A DNA stretch of 64,000 nucleotides from contig JBNGDB010000004.1 of assembly GCA_049975245.1 (NCBI GenBank), positions 91,296 through 155,295 on the forward strand, written 5' to 3'. Below the pieces are notes generated by a model. It did not search any database and was not told the DNA's origin. It saw only the letters and a list, made by a program, of their open reading frames with translations. Positions 36,281 to 44,489 of the stretch are shown in pieces; within the stretch, counting starts at the first letter, position 1, and every line of letters starts with the position of its first letter. The stretch comes from UBA117 sp049975245. Lineage in GTDB: Archaea > Methanobacteriota > Methanobacteria > Methanobacteriales > Methanobacteriaceae. Both the position numbers and the translations under genes were made by a program.

Positions 36281-36963
36281 TTCTTTAATATTTGAAGCAT
36301 CTGATTACCGCCTTTTCTAAATTCATAATCAACATTAACCAGTTCTAAATCGGCAGATGGGCTAAGATCATCCATTATACTGGTTAAATATTCAGACTTT
36401 TTACTTTTATGTTTAACCAGGGGATAGATCCTAACTTCTTTTCCAACCCTTAACATCTCTAAAATTGATTTTTTATGAAAATCGTAGCTCAGGCGGTGAT
36501 CATATATAAATAAAAGATGAGAACATAAAACTAGTGAAAATGAATTGTCATTATAGGGTATTTGAGTTATATCTGCTTTAATATAATTTTTTCCATGATT
36601 TTTCTTATAATCGGCTGCAAAGTCGCAGCATGCTTTCATTCTCTTCCTTTTTAGATCAGCTAAATCTTGGAAGTAACCCCATAAAAAATGACCTTCCATT
36701 GTGGATAGGGCGTTAATCAGAACTTGGAGGTGTTTTTTACATTTATTCTGCAGATAATCAGGACTTTTATCATAAATTTCATCCAAAGCAGTGATATCAT
36801 AACCTTCCTGGTTCATTTTTGCGGTAAAAGAACTAGCACCAGCGGCGCAGTCTAAAATTTTTCCCTCCCCCAGAACATTCCCATGTAAATTAAACATTTT
36901 TATATATTCTTGCCAGCTGCGGCCAATAAAAATGGGGCCCTCTATATTAAATTTATTCGGCAT
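36277..36963 (-). CDS. class I SAM-dependent methyltransferase-like protein
   Basis: A 228-aa protein with a Rossmann methyltransferase start: ILDCAAGASSFTAKM near residue 38 (motif I), ITALDEIYD near residue 57 (motif II), then IKADITQIPYNDNSFSLVLCS near residue 135 (motif III/IV). The cap is helical and lysine-rich. The substrate cannot be told. It ends tail to tail with the HEPN-motif gene. Confidence 0.78.
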   Translation of the reverse strand: MPNKFNIEGPIFIGRSWQEYIKMFNLHGNVLGEGKILDCAAGASSFTAKMNQEGYDITALDEIYDKSPDYLQNKCKKHLQVLINALSTMEGHFLWGYFQDLADLKRKRMKACCDFAADYKKNHGKNYIKADITQIPYNDNSFSLVLCSHLLFIYDHRLSYDFHKKSILEMLRVGKEVRIYPLVKHKSKKSEYLTSIMDDLSPSADLELVNVDYEFRKGGNQMLQILKN

Positions 36964-37133
36964 GATACCAACTAATAATAAATTTCTAATCTTTTTATAA
37001 GTAATAGTAGTTTATCAATATTTAAGTCCAGTTTTATAGCAAATTTTATTTGAGGATTTAACTTCTTTTAAAACCGAATATATTATATAATTTATCTTAT
37101 AGATCAATATTTGTTTTATAGGGGGAGGGTGCC

Positions 37134-38417
37134 ATGAAGCAACAAGTGATTCTGATATTTTTTGTTATAACCTTTGGAATTTTTATAGGTCTAAACCCAG
37201 TTGGTGCGGCTGAAGAAACCAGCACAGATTTACAAGAGATGGATAGCTCTTTAGAGAGTCCTGTTCAGGAAAACACTGACCTTAACCAGGATGATGGAAC
37301 AGATGCCCCCCAAAATTCTGATGAAAATGATACGAGTCCTGTCCAAAAATCAGATTATAATGTCTTTAAAAGTCAGTATCTAAATTCTAAAGGATACTGG
37401 GTATGGGCCAGTTATGCTAATACTATTAATTTTGATAGCTTGAAAAGACAGGGAGTTACTGATGTTTTTATTTTAACTAAAGGTTCTACAGGGACCATCT
37501 ATACCAGCGCCCTTAAAACAGTTTTATATAAATCTAAAGGGACAGGGATTAGAGTCCATGCATGGATAGTTTGTTTTAAAGATTCCAGTAAATCTTCATC
37601 AGGCTGGATTGACCCTCAAAATGTGGATTATCAGAATTATTTAATAAAAATTATAGGGGATATTACTAAAAATTACGGTATTAATGGTATCCACCTGGAT
37701 TATGTGCGTTACTCTGGAGTTGCTTCCAAAAATCGTGCTGCATATCAGCAGACACCCCACGGGGCAGAAACCATCACTGATTTTGTAAAAAGAGTTTATG
37801 AAAAAGTTAAATCAATAAAAAGTACAGTAGCTGTGTCAGGAGTTATTAAAGCTGAAACAGCGGCGAGCAGAGAATGGTATGGCCAGGATTATGGGGAGTT
37901 GGCCCAGTACTTGGATTTAATGGTTCCCATGATCTATAAAAGCAGTTATGGTCAAGACTCAGCTTGGATAGGAAAAACCACGAAATATATTGTAGAAAAA
38001 TGTAATGGAACCCCAATACTAGCTGGAGTGGAAAATTACTTATTATCTCCTGAGTTTAAACCCTTATCTACACTTACACTTAATTATGATATAAATATGG
38101 CCAGAATAAATGGGGCTATAGGAAGTGTGATCTTCCGTTACGGTATTGTGACAACGGGCAAACCAAAAAATGTGACCATTACTAAAAAATACACTAAAAA
38201 ATATAAGAAGTGGTACAAGTCCTGGGGTAGATGGAGATATAAATGGGTCTACACCAAATACATGGTAAAAAAATACAAAACATGGTACGCTTCTTATGGA
38301 CAATGGAAATATAAATGGACCACTCGTAATTACATCCTGAAGAAGTACAAAAAATGGTACCGATATTGGGGAAGATGGAGATATAAATGGATATCTAAAT
38401 GGGTTAGAATAACATAA
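37134..38417 (+). CDS. secreted glycoside-hydrolase-like protein with aromatic/basic C-terminal repeats
   Basis: A 427-aa exported protein. A signal peptide (residues 1-25, ending in VGAA) is followed by a 50-residue acidic linker. Residues about 85-345 look like a TIM-barrel putative glycoside hydrolase (GYWVWASYAN, RVHAWIVCF, GIHLDYVRYSG, LMVPMIYKSS), similar to the DUF4015 type. Residues 355-426 are three consecutive 24-residue units of the form KKYKKWYxxxGRWRYKW. These are rich in Lys, Arg, Trp and Tyr and probably bind the cell wall or another anionic polymer. GGGGGAGGGTG precedes the ATG. Confidence 0.8.
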   Translation: MKQQVILIFFVITFGIFIGLNPVGAAEETSTDLQEMDSSLESPVQENTDLNQDDGTDAPQNSDENDTSPVQKSDYNVFKSQYLNSKGYWVWASYANTINFDSLKRQGVTDVFILTKGSTGTIYTSALKTVLYKSKGTGIRVHAWIVCFKDSSKSSSGWIDPQNVDYQNYLIKIIGDITKNYGINGIHLDYVRYSGVASKNRAAYQQTPHGAETITDFVKRVYEKVKSIKSTVAVSGVIKAETAASREWYGQDYGELAQYLDLMVPMIYKSSYGQDSAWIGKTTKYIVEKCNGTPILAGVENYLLSPEFKPLSTLTLNYDINMARINGAIGSVIFRYGIVTTGKPKNVTITKKYTKKYKKWYKSWGRWRYKWVYTKYMVKKYKTWYASYGQWKYKWTTRNYILKKYKKWYRYWGRWRYKWISKWVRIT

Positions 38418-38532
38418 TAAGATTTTTAATATTGGTAGGAATATCCTTTATTAGGTCTTATTATCCTTTTTTATTAGAAAATATTCGAATTCATATTTTT
38501 AGTGATTAATTGTTAAAATGTAAGGTGTTAAA

Positions 38533-38907
38533 TTGTCCCTTGATGAAACTAATGATATTATTACTTCTTTTAATGTGATTTGTCCCGAATGTGGAGTTGG
38601 AAATCCTGAAAATGCTAAATTTTGTCTTTTTTGTGAGAAAAATTTGGAAGAAGTAATTCTTTTTTTAGAAGACGATTCATTTGATATTGAACTTACTAAA
38701 GACGCTATATTGGAATACCGTAAGAAATTTTGGGGATCTGAAAGAACTGGGAAGATAAATAAATATTATTTAGATAAAATTGAAAATATTGAATACGGTC
38801 GCCCGGTATCCAGATTAATTTTCAACTACCAGGATAAAAGAATTGTTATACCATTGAAAAAAGAGAATTTAGAAGAATTAAAACTTGAATTGAATAAATT
38901 AGTATAA
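38533..38907 (+). CDS. zinc-ribbon protein with PH-like domain
   Basis: A 124-aa protein. Residues 18-40 are a zinc ribbon (CPECGVGNPENAKFCLFCEK). The rest is a short alpha/beta domain with KIENIEYGRPVSRLIFNYQDKRIVIPL, resembling bacterial PH/YdbT-like domains, though this is by eye. It begins with TTG, supported by AAGGTGT 5 nt upstream. I know no function. Confidence 0.6.
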   Translation: MSLDETNDIITSFNVICPECGVGNPENAKFCLFCEKNLEEVILFLEDDSFDIELTKDAILEYRKKFWGSERTGKINKYYLDKIENIEYGRPVSRLIFNYQDKRIVIPLKKENLEELKLELNKLV

Positions 38908-39078
38908 ATAAATTTTTAAAATAGTTCTAAACTTCTTTTAAAATTTAAAAAATGTAATAGAGTGTAAATATAAAGTATAAATAAGATATAAAGTTTATTT
39001 ATATTTTATTTAATTATTAACCTTATTAAAACCAGTACTTTTTTTAAAATGTTTAAGCAAAAACATCAAGTTTATATA

Positions 39079-39120
39079 CTACTTTAGATAAGTATATATA
39101 TGTGTGCGGTATGCACACAT
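39079..39120 (-). CDS. candidate 13-codon minimal reading frame
   Basis: On the minus strand a run of seven G followed by TGTG precedes an ATG at 39120, opening a 13-codon frame (MCAYRTHIY...) that ends in TAG at 39079. Its first codons form the 8-bp stem at 39100-39120. It lies downstream of the 22-codon frame and might be a second leader-like peptide. The evidence is only the start signal and the structure. Confidence 0.2.
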   Translation of the reverse strand: MCAYRTHIYTYLK

Positions 39121-39147
39121 CACACCCCCCCTAAATACAAGAAGGTT

Positions 39148-39216
39148 TCAACCACTTAAAAATTCTTTTTTTTTCAGTTGAAACCAATATTTAACTTCCA
39201 GAGTTAAAGAGTCCAT
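39148..39216 (-). CDS. candidate 22-codon small protein inside inverted repeats
   Basis: On the minus strand an ATG at 39216 follows a perfect AGGAGG (39228-39223) by 6 nt and opens a 22-codon frame ending in TGA at 39148. The product begins MDSLTLEVKYWFQL and is rich in Lys and aromatics. The ribosome-binding site and start codon lie in the loop of the 10-bp stem formed by 39244-39253 and 39194-39203. The second stem covers codons 11 to the stop. Nothing beyond the start signals proves translation. Confidence 0.35.
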   Translation of the reverse strand: MDSLTLEVKYWFQLKKKEFLSG

Positions 39217-39310
39217 TTTTTCCCTCCTACAAAAAAATCTTTTCTCTGGAAGTATTTATTAAAAACATTTAAACGATAATAATTCAGATTTATAGATTAT
39301 CAATAACATT

Positions 39311-40102
39311 TTAGTGGTTATTTAAGAAGTTTAAAATCACTTTAGAAAGAATGTTTATATTTTCCGGGATGAATAAGTTATGTCCCACCTGATCCATAAT
39401 TTCCAGTTTTGAATTTTTAATTGAATTATTTAAATCCACTGAAAGTTTTAAAGGTGTGAAAATATCATTTTTGCCACATATAATTAGGGTGGGTTTTTCA
39501 ATATTTTTAACTCTATTTTTTAAATTAAATTTGCAAATAGCATCAATAAAACCTATCAAAACAGGTGCAGAATTCATTTCCATACAGATTTCTTTACCTG
39601 CAGCCAAATCAGTTTCATATTTAGCTAAAAATTCAAGTGGAAGTACCAATTTAACAGCCTCATCATAAAATTCGGCACATCCTCCCCTTTTAAGACTATT
39701 TCTAAGAAATTTTAGTTTATTTTTAAAATCATCATCAATGTAACTAAATGATGAAAGTAAAATTAGAGAATCTACTTTATCAGGATGATCAAGAGTGAAT
39801 TGCTGGGCCACCGCACCTCCTAATGAAAATCCCAATATGTTTGTTTTTTCAATTTTTAAGAGATTTAATAGACAATTAAGGTCATTGGATAAATCTGAAA
39901 TAGAATATGATGAATCAGGTTTATCTGATCTGCCATGTCCCCTTAAATCCATGGTAATAACCCGATAGTTATCAATAAATTTATCCTTTATAATATCCCA
40001 TATCTGCGCCGAATCTGAAAGTCCGTGCAATAATATGAGGGGATTTCCCTCTCCTGAATCTTCATAATAAATCTTAATACCGTTGTTCGTTATTTTAGGC
40101 AT
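39311..40102 (-). CDS. alpha/beta hydrolase
   Basis: A 263-aa alpha/beta hydrolase of the 3-oxoadipate enol-lactonase/esterase type. It has LLHGLSDSAQ near residue 25 (oxyanion loop), MDLRGHGRSDKP near 52, the nucleophile elbow GFSLGG near 93, KNDIFTPL near 213 for Asp and VGHNLFIP near 241 for His. The substrate is unknown. Its start lies 24 bp downstream of the TPR gene's stop, so the two genes probably form an operon. Confidence 0.83.
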   Translation of the reverse strand: MPKITNNGIKIYYEDSGEGNPLILLHGLSDSAQIWDIIKDKFIDNYRVITMDLRGHGRSDKPDSSYSISDLSNDLNCLLNLLKIEKTNILGFSLGGAVAQQFTLDHPDKVDSLILLSSFSYIDDDFKNKLKFLRNSLKRGGCAEFYDEAVKLVLPLEFLAKYETDLAAGKEICMEMNSAPVLIGFIDAICKFNLKNRVKNIEKPTLIICGKNDIFTPLKLSVDLNNSIKNSKLEIMDQVGHNLFIPENINILSKVILNFLNNH

Positions 40103-40126
40103 TATTGCACCTTTTAACTTTGACCA

Positions 40127-40744
40127 TTATTCCCTGTTTAACTGAAATTTTAATTCCAATATAATGGCCCATGCTTCTTCAACCTGGGGGGATAGTTCAG
40201 GTGAAGCCAGACTTATGAATTCTTCCAGACTTTCTATGGCCCCCTCATAATCTTCCATAAATCTTAAGGTGGAACCTCTGCCGGCCCAAGCCATTGGATT
40301 TTTCCGATTTAGTTGAATAGCTTTGTCAAAACACTCCAGTGCTTCTGGATATTTTTCCTGGCTGAACAGGGCAGAACCTTTATTGTTCCAGGCCTCATCA
40401 TCATTAACATCCAATTCAATAGCTTTGTTAAAAGAGTTTATAGCTTCATCGAAACGTTTAAGACTGGCTAGAGTTACCCCCATATTTAACCATGCCTTAA
40501 CATTATCTGGTTCTAAATCTAGAGATATCTCAAAGGATTCTAAAGCTTCTTCAAATTTCTTGGCTTTAGATAGAACAACACCCCGATTATCCCATATCTT
40601 GGAGTTTTCTGGATCTATTTCCAACGCCTGATGATAGTAGTAAGCTGCTGCTCTTAATTCGTTCAATTTAAGATGGTGATTCGCTTTTTCAATCAAAGAT
40701 TTTATTTTTTTGATTTTTGCATCATCCTGATTGGAGTCCTTCAT
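40127..40744 (-). CDS. tetratricopeptide-repeat protein
   Basis: A 205-aa protein of about five TPR units (LEIDPENSKIWDNRGVVL, LDLEPDNVKAWLNMGVTL, ELDVNDDEAWNNKGSAL and so on) after a charged helical start. It is a protein-interaction scaffold, common in Methanobacteriales. It precedes the alpha/beta hydrolase gene in the same direction. Confidence 0.87.
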   Translation of the reverse strand: MKDSNQDDAKIKKIKSLIEKANHHLKLNELRAAAYYYHQALEIDPENSKIWDNRGVVLSKAKKFEEALESFEISLDLEPDNVKAWLNMGVTLASLKRFDEAINSFNKAIELDVNDDEAWNNKGSALFSQEKYPEALECFDKAIQLNRKNPMAWAGRGSTLRFMEDYEGAIESLEEFISLASPELSPQVEEAWAIILELKFQLNRE

Positions 40745-40857
40745 TTTTAACCCTTAAATCTTTAAATAAATAATTAAATTCCATATGAATACATTAAAAG
40801 TTTATATATGGTGCTAGCTGGCTAAAAAAAATAAAAATGGGCTTGTTATTGTCAATT

Positions 40858-41342
40858 TTATTCTTCTGGTTCAACAAGTAGGAATATACCGTTTATTACT
40901 AACCATATTCCAATTAATATTCCAAGATATAGCGGATCAAAGGCGTATGTACCCAGTATTATATACAGAATACCTAAGATTATGCCTATTACACCGCTCC
41001 AAACTGCGTTTTTCCTATCTTTAGCAAGTAGAGATATGATACCTGCTATGATTAGGAATAATCCTGCTAAATATAGTAAGAATCCTGCTAAAAAGCTGAA
41101 GAGGAATATATTTAACAGTAAGTCTACACCTATAATCAAGGCCAATATACCTACGATTATATTCAATACTGCCGCTGCTTTACTGACACCCCTACATTAA
41201 TTCCAGCTAATAAAAGCCAAATACCTATAAAGAGTATTACGAATCCTGTGAGAATGCTAGCAGCAACTACTCCCGCTACGGGAAATGCTATAACTATTAA
41301 ACCTAGTATAATTGCTAAAATTCCAAAGAGTTTATTACTCAT
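40858..41342 (-). pseudogene. DUF308/HdeD-like membrane protein, frameshifted
   Basis: Two frames together form one four- to five-helix membrane protein of about 161 aa. From an ATG at 41342, preceded by GGGAGGTG, a 45-codon frame reads MSNKLFGILAIILG...LLLAGINVGV and then runs out of frame. The remaining protein, ALIIGVDLLLN...LVEPEE, is in another frame down to 40858. The switch fits loss of one base at or near the G run at 41189-41192; adding one G gives a continuous GINVGGVSKAAAVLN. The helices resemble the DUF308 family of acid-stress and unknown membrane proteins. Confidence 0.7.
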
Positions 41343-41663
41343 TTCTACACCTCCCTAAATTACAACAAGCCCATTAAATTTAGGTTGGTATTCCTATCTT
41401 TCTTTTAACATAAAAATATAGATGATTTAATTCTAGAAATATTATAAATGAAGAATATTTATTAAAAATAATCCTTTAATCTTGGTTATAGTAAGGGTAT
41501 ATTCCTTAAATTAAAGTATTAATCATGAAATATCTCCTAAATCTAGAAAAAAAATTTAAATAAATTATTTTAAAATTGAAATATATTTAATAACTCTTTA
41601 ATTCAATTAAAGTTGATAAAAACCTATATTTATTCCTATTAAAGTTTAAAAGTAAATTTATTA
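41343..41663. other. AT-rich intergenic region
   Basis: This 321-bp stretch lies between the DUF308-like gene and the MFS gene, both on the minus strand. I see no gene. A perfect palindrome CTTTAATT-C-AATTAAAG lies at 41596-41612 but is nearly pure AT. The promoter of the DUF308-like gene must be in the left part. Confidence 0.5.
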
Positions 41664-43043
41664 TCATTTAAAATTCTTTTTCATAGTTTTAAGTTGTTGC
41701 TGCCTATTTTTCAATCCTAAAGTAAGTATTACCACTACCACTGCAATGAAACCTAAAGCCAGATAGGCTGCAGCATAACCTCCCACTGCACCGCTTTGTG
41801 ATGCAATTAAAGCACCGATAAGAGCACCTCCAATTAACTGCCCAGCGCTGGCGTTAATGTTAATTAAAGCCTGGCCCGAAGCTCTGTGCTCCGGAGGACT
41901 CTCTGACAACATAATATATCGAAGAGGAGATCCTAAAATAGTTATTAACCCTAAACCAATAACAATACCAGATAATATGAACAAGTAAAATGAATTAGAC
42001 AGTAAACTCATCATGAAAAAGCCAATTAAAAGTATAATACTGCCAGATATCATTATCTTTCGGGACCCATATTTATCCAGTAATTTACCTACAACTGGTG
42101 CAGCAATGGCCATGGTAATAACCAGAGGCGTTACCATTAAACTGGCTATAGAATCAGTTAATAAGAAGGCAGTCATAGCAAAAGAGGGAACAAATACTAT
42201 TCCCGCCTGGGAAAGTCCAGATCCAATGGAAATTCCTGTAGCTAATTTAACTTCCTTACTCTTGAGTAAATCTATCTGTATAATAGGGTCTTCTGCTCTT
42301 TGCTCAATTTTATATAAAACCGGTACTAAAATCACCGCTATTAACAAAAAGGGCCAAACATAAAGGGATTCCACACTGGCCACCACATTATTAGTATCAA
42401 TCTGGTTTACTCCAAAGGCTAAACAAGAAACTAAAATACCCAGTACCAGTGCCCCCTTCCAATCAAAGGCCGGGACCCATTTTCTAATACTTTTAGGAAG
42501 AATATAAATACTGAGCAATACAATCAGCCCAGCGATAGGTAAATTAATAATAAACAACCATTGCCAGCCAAAACTCAAAAGCAAACCTCCTAATATAGGT
42601 CCCAATACCGCCGATAATCCAAAAACAGAACCAATAATACCCAGGGCACCGCCCCTCTTTTCGGGTGGAAAGGTGTCCCCAATAAATGCGCTGGCCACTG
42701 GAAATATACCTCCAGCACCAAATCCTTGTATAGCCCGTCCAATAAGTAACATTTCGAATGATAAGGAAAATGCAGTTAAAGCCGATCCAACAGCAAATAA
42801 AACTATATCTAATATATAGATAGCTCTCCTACCATACATATCTGATAATTTAGCCATTAAAGGTGTTCCAATCATGAAAAAGAGTATGTAAATAGTGAAA
42901 ATCCATGACACCAGTCTTTCATTAACCATGAAAAATGATTTAATGGCAGGCAGAGCAGGTCCAACAATTCCAATGTCCAGGGCCCCCATAAAGACCCCTA
43001 CAAAGAGAAGTGCGAGAATTTCGTTACGTTGTCTATTATCCAT
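41664..43043 (-). CDS. MFS exporter, EmrB/QacA-like
   Basis: About 459 aa with 12-14 membrane helices. GALDIGIVGPALPAI is in helix 1, KLSDMYGRRAIY in loop 2-3 and GPILGG in helix 5, so this is a drug:proton antiporter type. It is similar in kind but not in detail to the exporter at 33380-34891. ATG at 43043 or the TTG at 43049 could be the start. A cyclase-family gene ends 70 bp upstream. Confidence 0.85.
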   Translation of the reverse strand: MDNRQRNEILALLFVGVFMGALDIGIVGPALPAIKSFFMVNERLVSWIFTIYILFFMIGTPLMAKLSDMYGRRAIYILDIVLFAVGSALTAFSLSFEMLLIGRAIQGFGAGGIFPVASAFIGDTFPPEKRGGALGIIGSVFGLSAVLGPILGGLLLSFGWQWLFIINLPIAGLIVLLSIYILPKSIRKWVPAFDWKGALVLGILVSCLAFGVNQIDTNNVVASVESLYVWPFLLIAVILVPVLYKIEQRAEDPIIQIDLLKSKEVKLATGISIGSGLSQAGIVFVPSFAMTAFLLTDSIASLMVTPLVITMAIAAPVVGKLLDKYGSRKIMISGSIILLIGFFMMSLLSNSFYLFILSGIVIGLGLITILGSPLRYIMLSESPPEHRASGQALININASAGQLIGGALIGALIASQSGAVGGYAAAYLALGFIAVVVVILTLGLKNRQQQLKTMKKNFK

Positions 43044-43116
43044 AAACAATCATCATGAACATTAAATATAAATTTTGTGTAAAAAAGTTGGAATGGTTAA
43101 AATTTATAAAAAAATT

Positions 43117-43791
43117 TTATATTTGTGCAATAACGGAACAGGGTGCACTGTCAATATTCCTAATCTGCCAGGGGTCCACTATTAAAGTTTTAATAACTTC
43201 GTCAGTGGAAATTTCGTTAAGATTCAAATCCTCTATAAGTAGTAATGGTTGGCCCCAGTCTTCCTTTTTTTTAAATGCAGTTACGTGGGATTTTACTGCG
43301 TTTTCCACATCCCCAAAACGTGATATGGAAACCGTGTCTATACCCACACAACCCACCCCCGGATAGTTTTTTCGAATATATTCCATGACTTCAGAGGAGA
43401 CTCCGGGATTTAAGGTTAAATATTTCTCTCTATCACTTTCCCGGTACCTTCCGAACCCTGTTTTGAAAAAAATACAATCTACACCGTTTAAATCAAAATT
43501 AACAATATCTTTAACTTCTATCAGTTCTCTTTCCCCTTTTTTAATAGGAAGGACTAATGTTTTCTTAAAAATTAGCTCCCGGGTATTGTATTGCATTATA
43601 TTTCTACCTTCAGGGATAAAATGGGCCGGAGCATCAATATGGGTTCCGGAATGATTTTCAAAAGTGATAATATGTGTGTTGTAAGCATCTCCTTTAGAAA
43701 TTTGATAATTAGGATTTATCACGGGCTTTTTTAGTCCTATATGGACTGGTGAATTTTCATCTATGGGATATGAAAGTCTTAAATACTTCAT
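43117..43791 (-). CDS. cyclase family protein (kynurenine-formamidase fold)
   Basis: A 224-aa protein of the metal-dependent cyclase/formamidase family. The signature HSGTHIDAPAHF near residue 53 gives the metal-binding His/Asp set. GIDTVSISRFG near 150 and a later Glu fit the fold. Members hydrolyse amides or lactones, and this one has no close functional cue. The TrmO-like gene lies about 60 bp upstream in the same direction. Confidence 0.82.
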   Translation of the reverse strand: MKYLRLSYPIDENSPVHIGLKKPVINPNYQISKGDAYNTHIITFENHSGTHIDAPAHFIPEGRNIMQYNTRELIFKKTLVLPIKKGERELIEVKDIVNFDLNGVDCIFFKTGFGRYRESDREKYLTLNPGVSSEVMEYIRKNYPGVGCVGIDTVSISRFGDVENAVKSHVTAFKKKEDWGQPLLLIEDLNLNEISTDEVIKTLIVDPWQIRNIDSAPCSVIAQI

Positions 43792-43847
43792 TTTATCATC
43801 AACAACTATTTAATATTAATTTATCTTTTATAAGAATTTATCTTCTA

Positions 43848-44249
43848 TTATGGGTTAATGCAGTCCAGTTCAGGCACGTAGGGTTTAATATCCAATAAGG
43901 GAGAATTGTCAAGAGCATCTAATCCTTTCACCGTTAAAACATTTCCTTCTATTTTAACCACGTCTACAACACATATTGCTATGGGGTTAGGTCGGCTGGG
44001 TGATCTGGTGGAAAAAACTCCTCTCTTTCTAGATTGACCCGGAGGGATGACCTTCAAAGTATCTCTGGAGGAACGATCCTGCCAGTAAAGAATTATTAAA
44101 TTTTCATATGAGGCAATATCATCCAGGCCAGGACTGTATTCCTCATAAATTTTGATGGTGCTTAAATTTTCTGATCTTCTTCCTTGACGTGGAGCATCCC
44201 CCGGTACTTTATACTTGGAATGGATAACCCCTACTTTTTTAAGTTTCAT
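43848..44249 (-). CDS. TrmO-like tRNA m6t6A37 methyltransferase
   Basis: A 133-aa protein of the TrmO/YaeB (TsaA-like) family. It has GVIHSKYK at the start, LYWQDRSSRD in the middle, and the strongly conserved RGVFSTRSPSRPNPIAI near residue 78, then LDALDNSPLLDIKPY. It uses S-adenosylmethionine to methylate t6A at tRNA position 37. The length is that of the archaeal catalytic domain alone; bacterial proteins have an extra C-terminal domain. There is no clear ribosome-binding site. Confidence 0.87.
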   Translation of the reverse strand: MKLKKVGVIHSKYKVPGDAPRQGRRSENLSTIKIYEEYSPGLDDIASYENLIILYWQDRSSRDTLKVIPPGQSRKRGVFSTRSPSRPNPIAICVVDVVKIEGNVLTVKGLDALDNSPLLDIKPYVPELDCINP

Positions 44250-44489
44250 GATTTTTTTTATATGTGTTTAAAATAATTATATTTTATTAAATTTATAAGG
44301 GCGCAGATAAGGGGATAATAGAATTAATAGACCTTTTTTTATCGGGATGAATACTTATGGGCTGGTTAAGATTACTTTTTAATTTATCTAAATATATTTA
44401 GAAATCCTAAAACCAATGAAGTGGGATTATATTAAAATTAAATAGTAAATGATATATGAATAATGGTACTACTTATAGTGGTAATTAAT

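Larger units (their letters stand above)
38908..39310. other. structured intergenic locus with three perfect inverted repeats
   Basis: This 403-bp region has no long gene but unusual structure. Inverted repeats are ATGTGTGC/GCACACAT (39100-39107 and 39113-39120), GGTTTCAAC/GTTGAAACC (39144-39152 and 39177-39185) and ACTTCCAGAG/CTCTGGAAGT (39194-39203 and 39244-39253). A TTTATATA box at 39071-39078 could drive plus-strand transcription. On the minus strand two tiny reading frames follow strong ribosome-binding sites. It may encode a structured small RNA or a leader-peptide-like element; the strand is undecided. Confidence 0.6.

Noticed and set aside
35219..36963. HEPN-motif gene and methyltransferase as a toxin-antitoxin or restriction pair
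   Set aside because: They are convergent, not co-transcribed, and the methyltransferase has no DNA-methylase motif visible.
41596..41612. Palindrome CTTTAATT-C-AATTAAAG
   Set aside because: Almost pure AT and far from a start codon; such sequences are expected by chance in this DNA.
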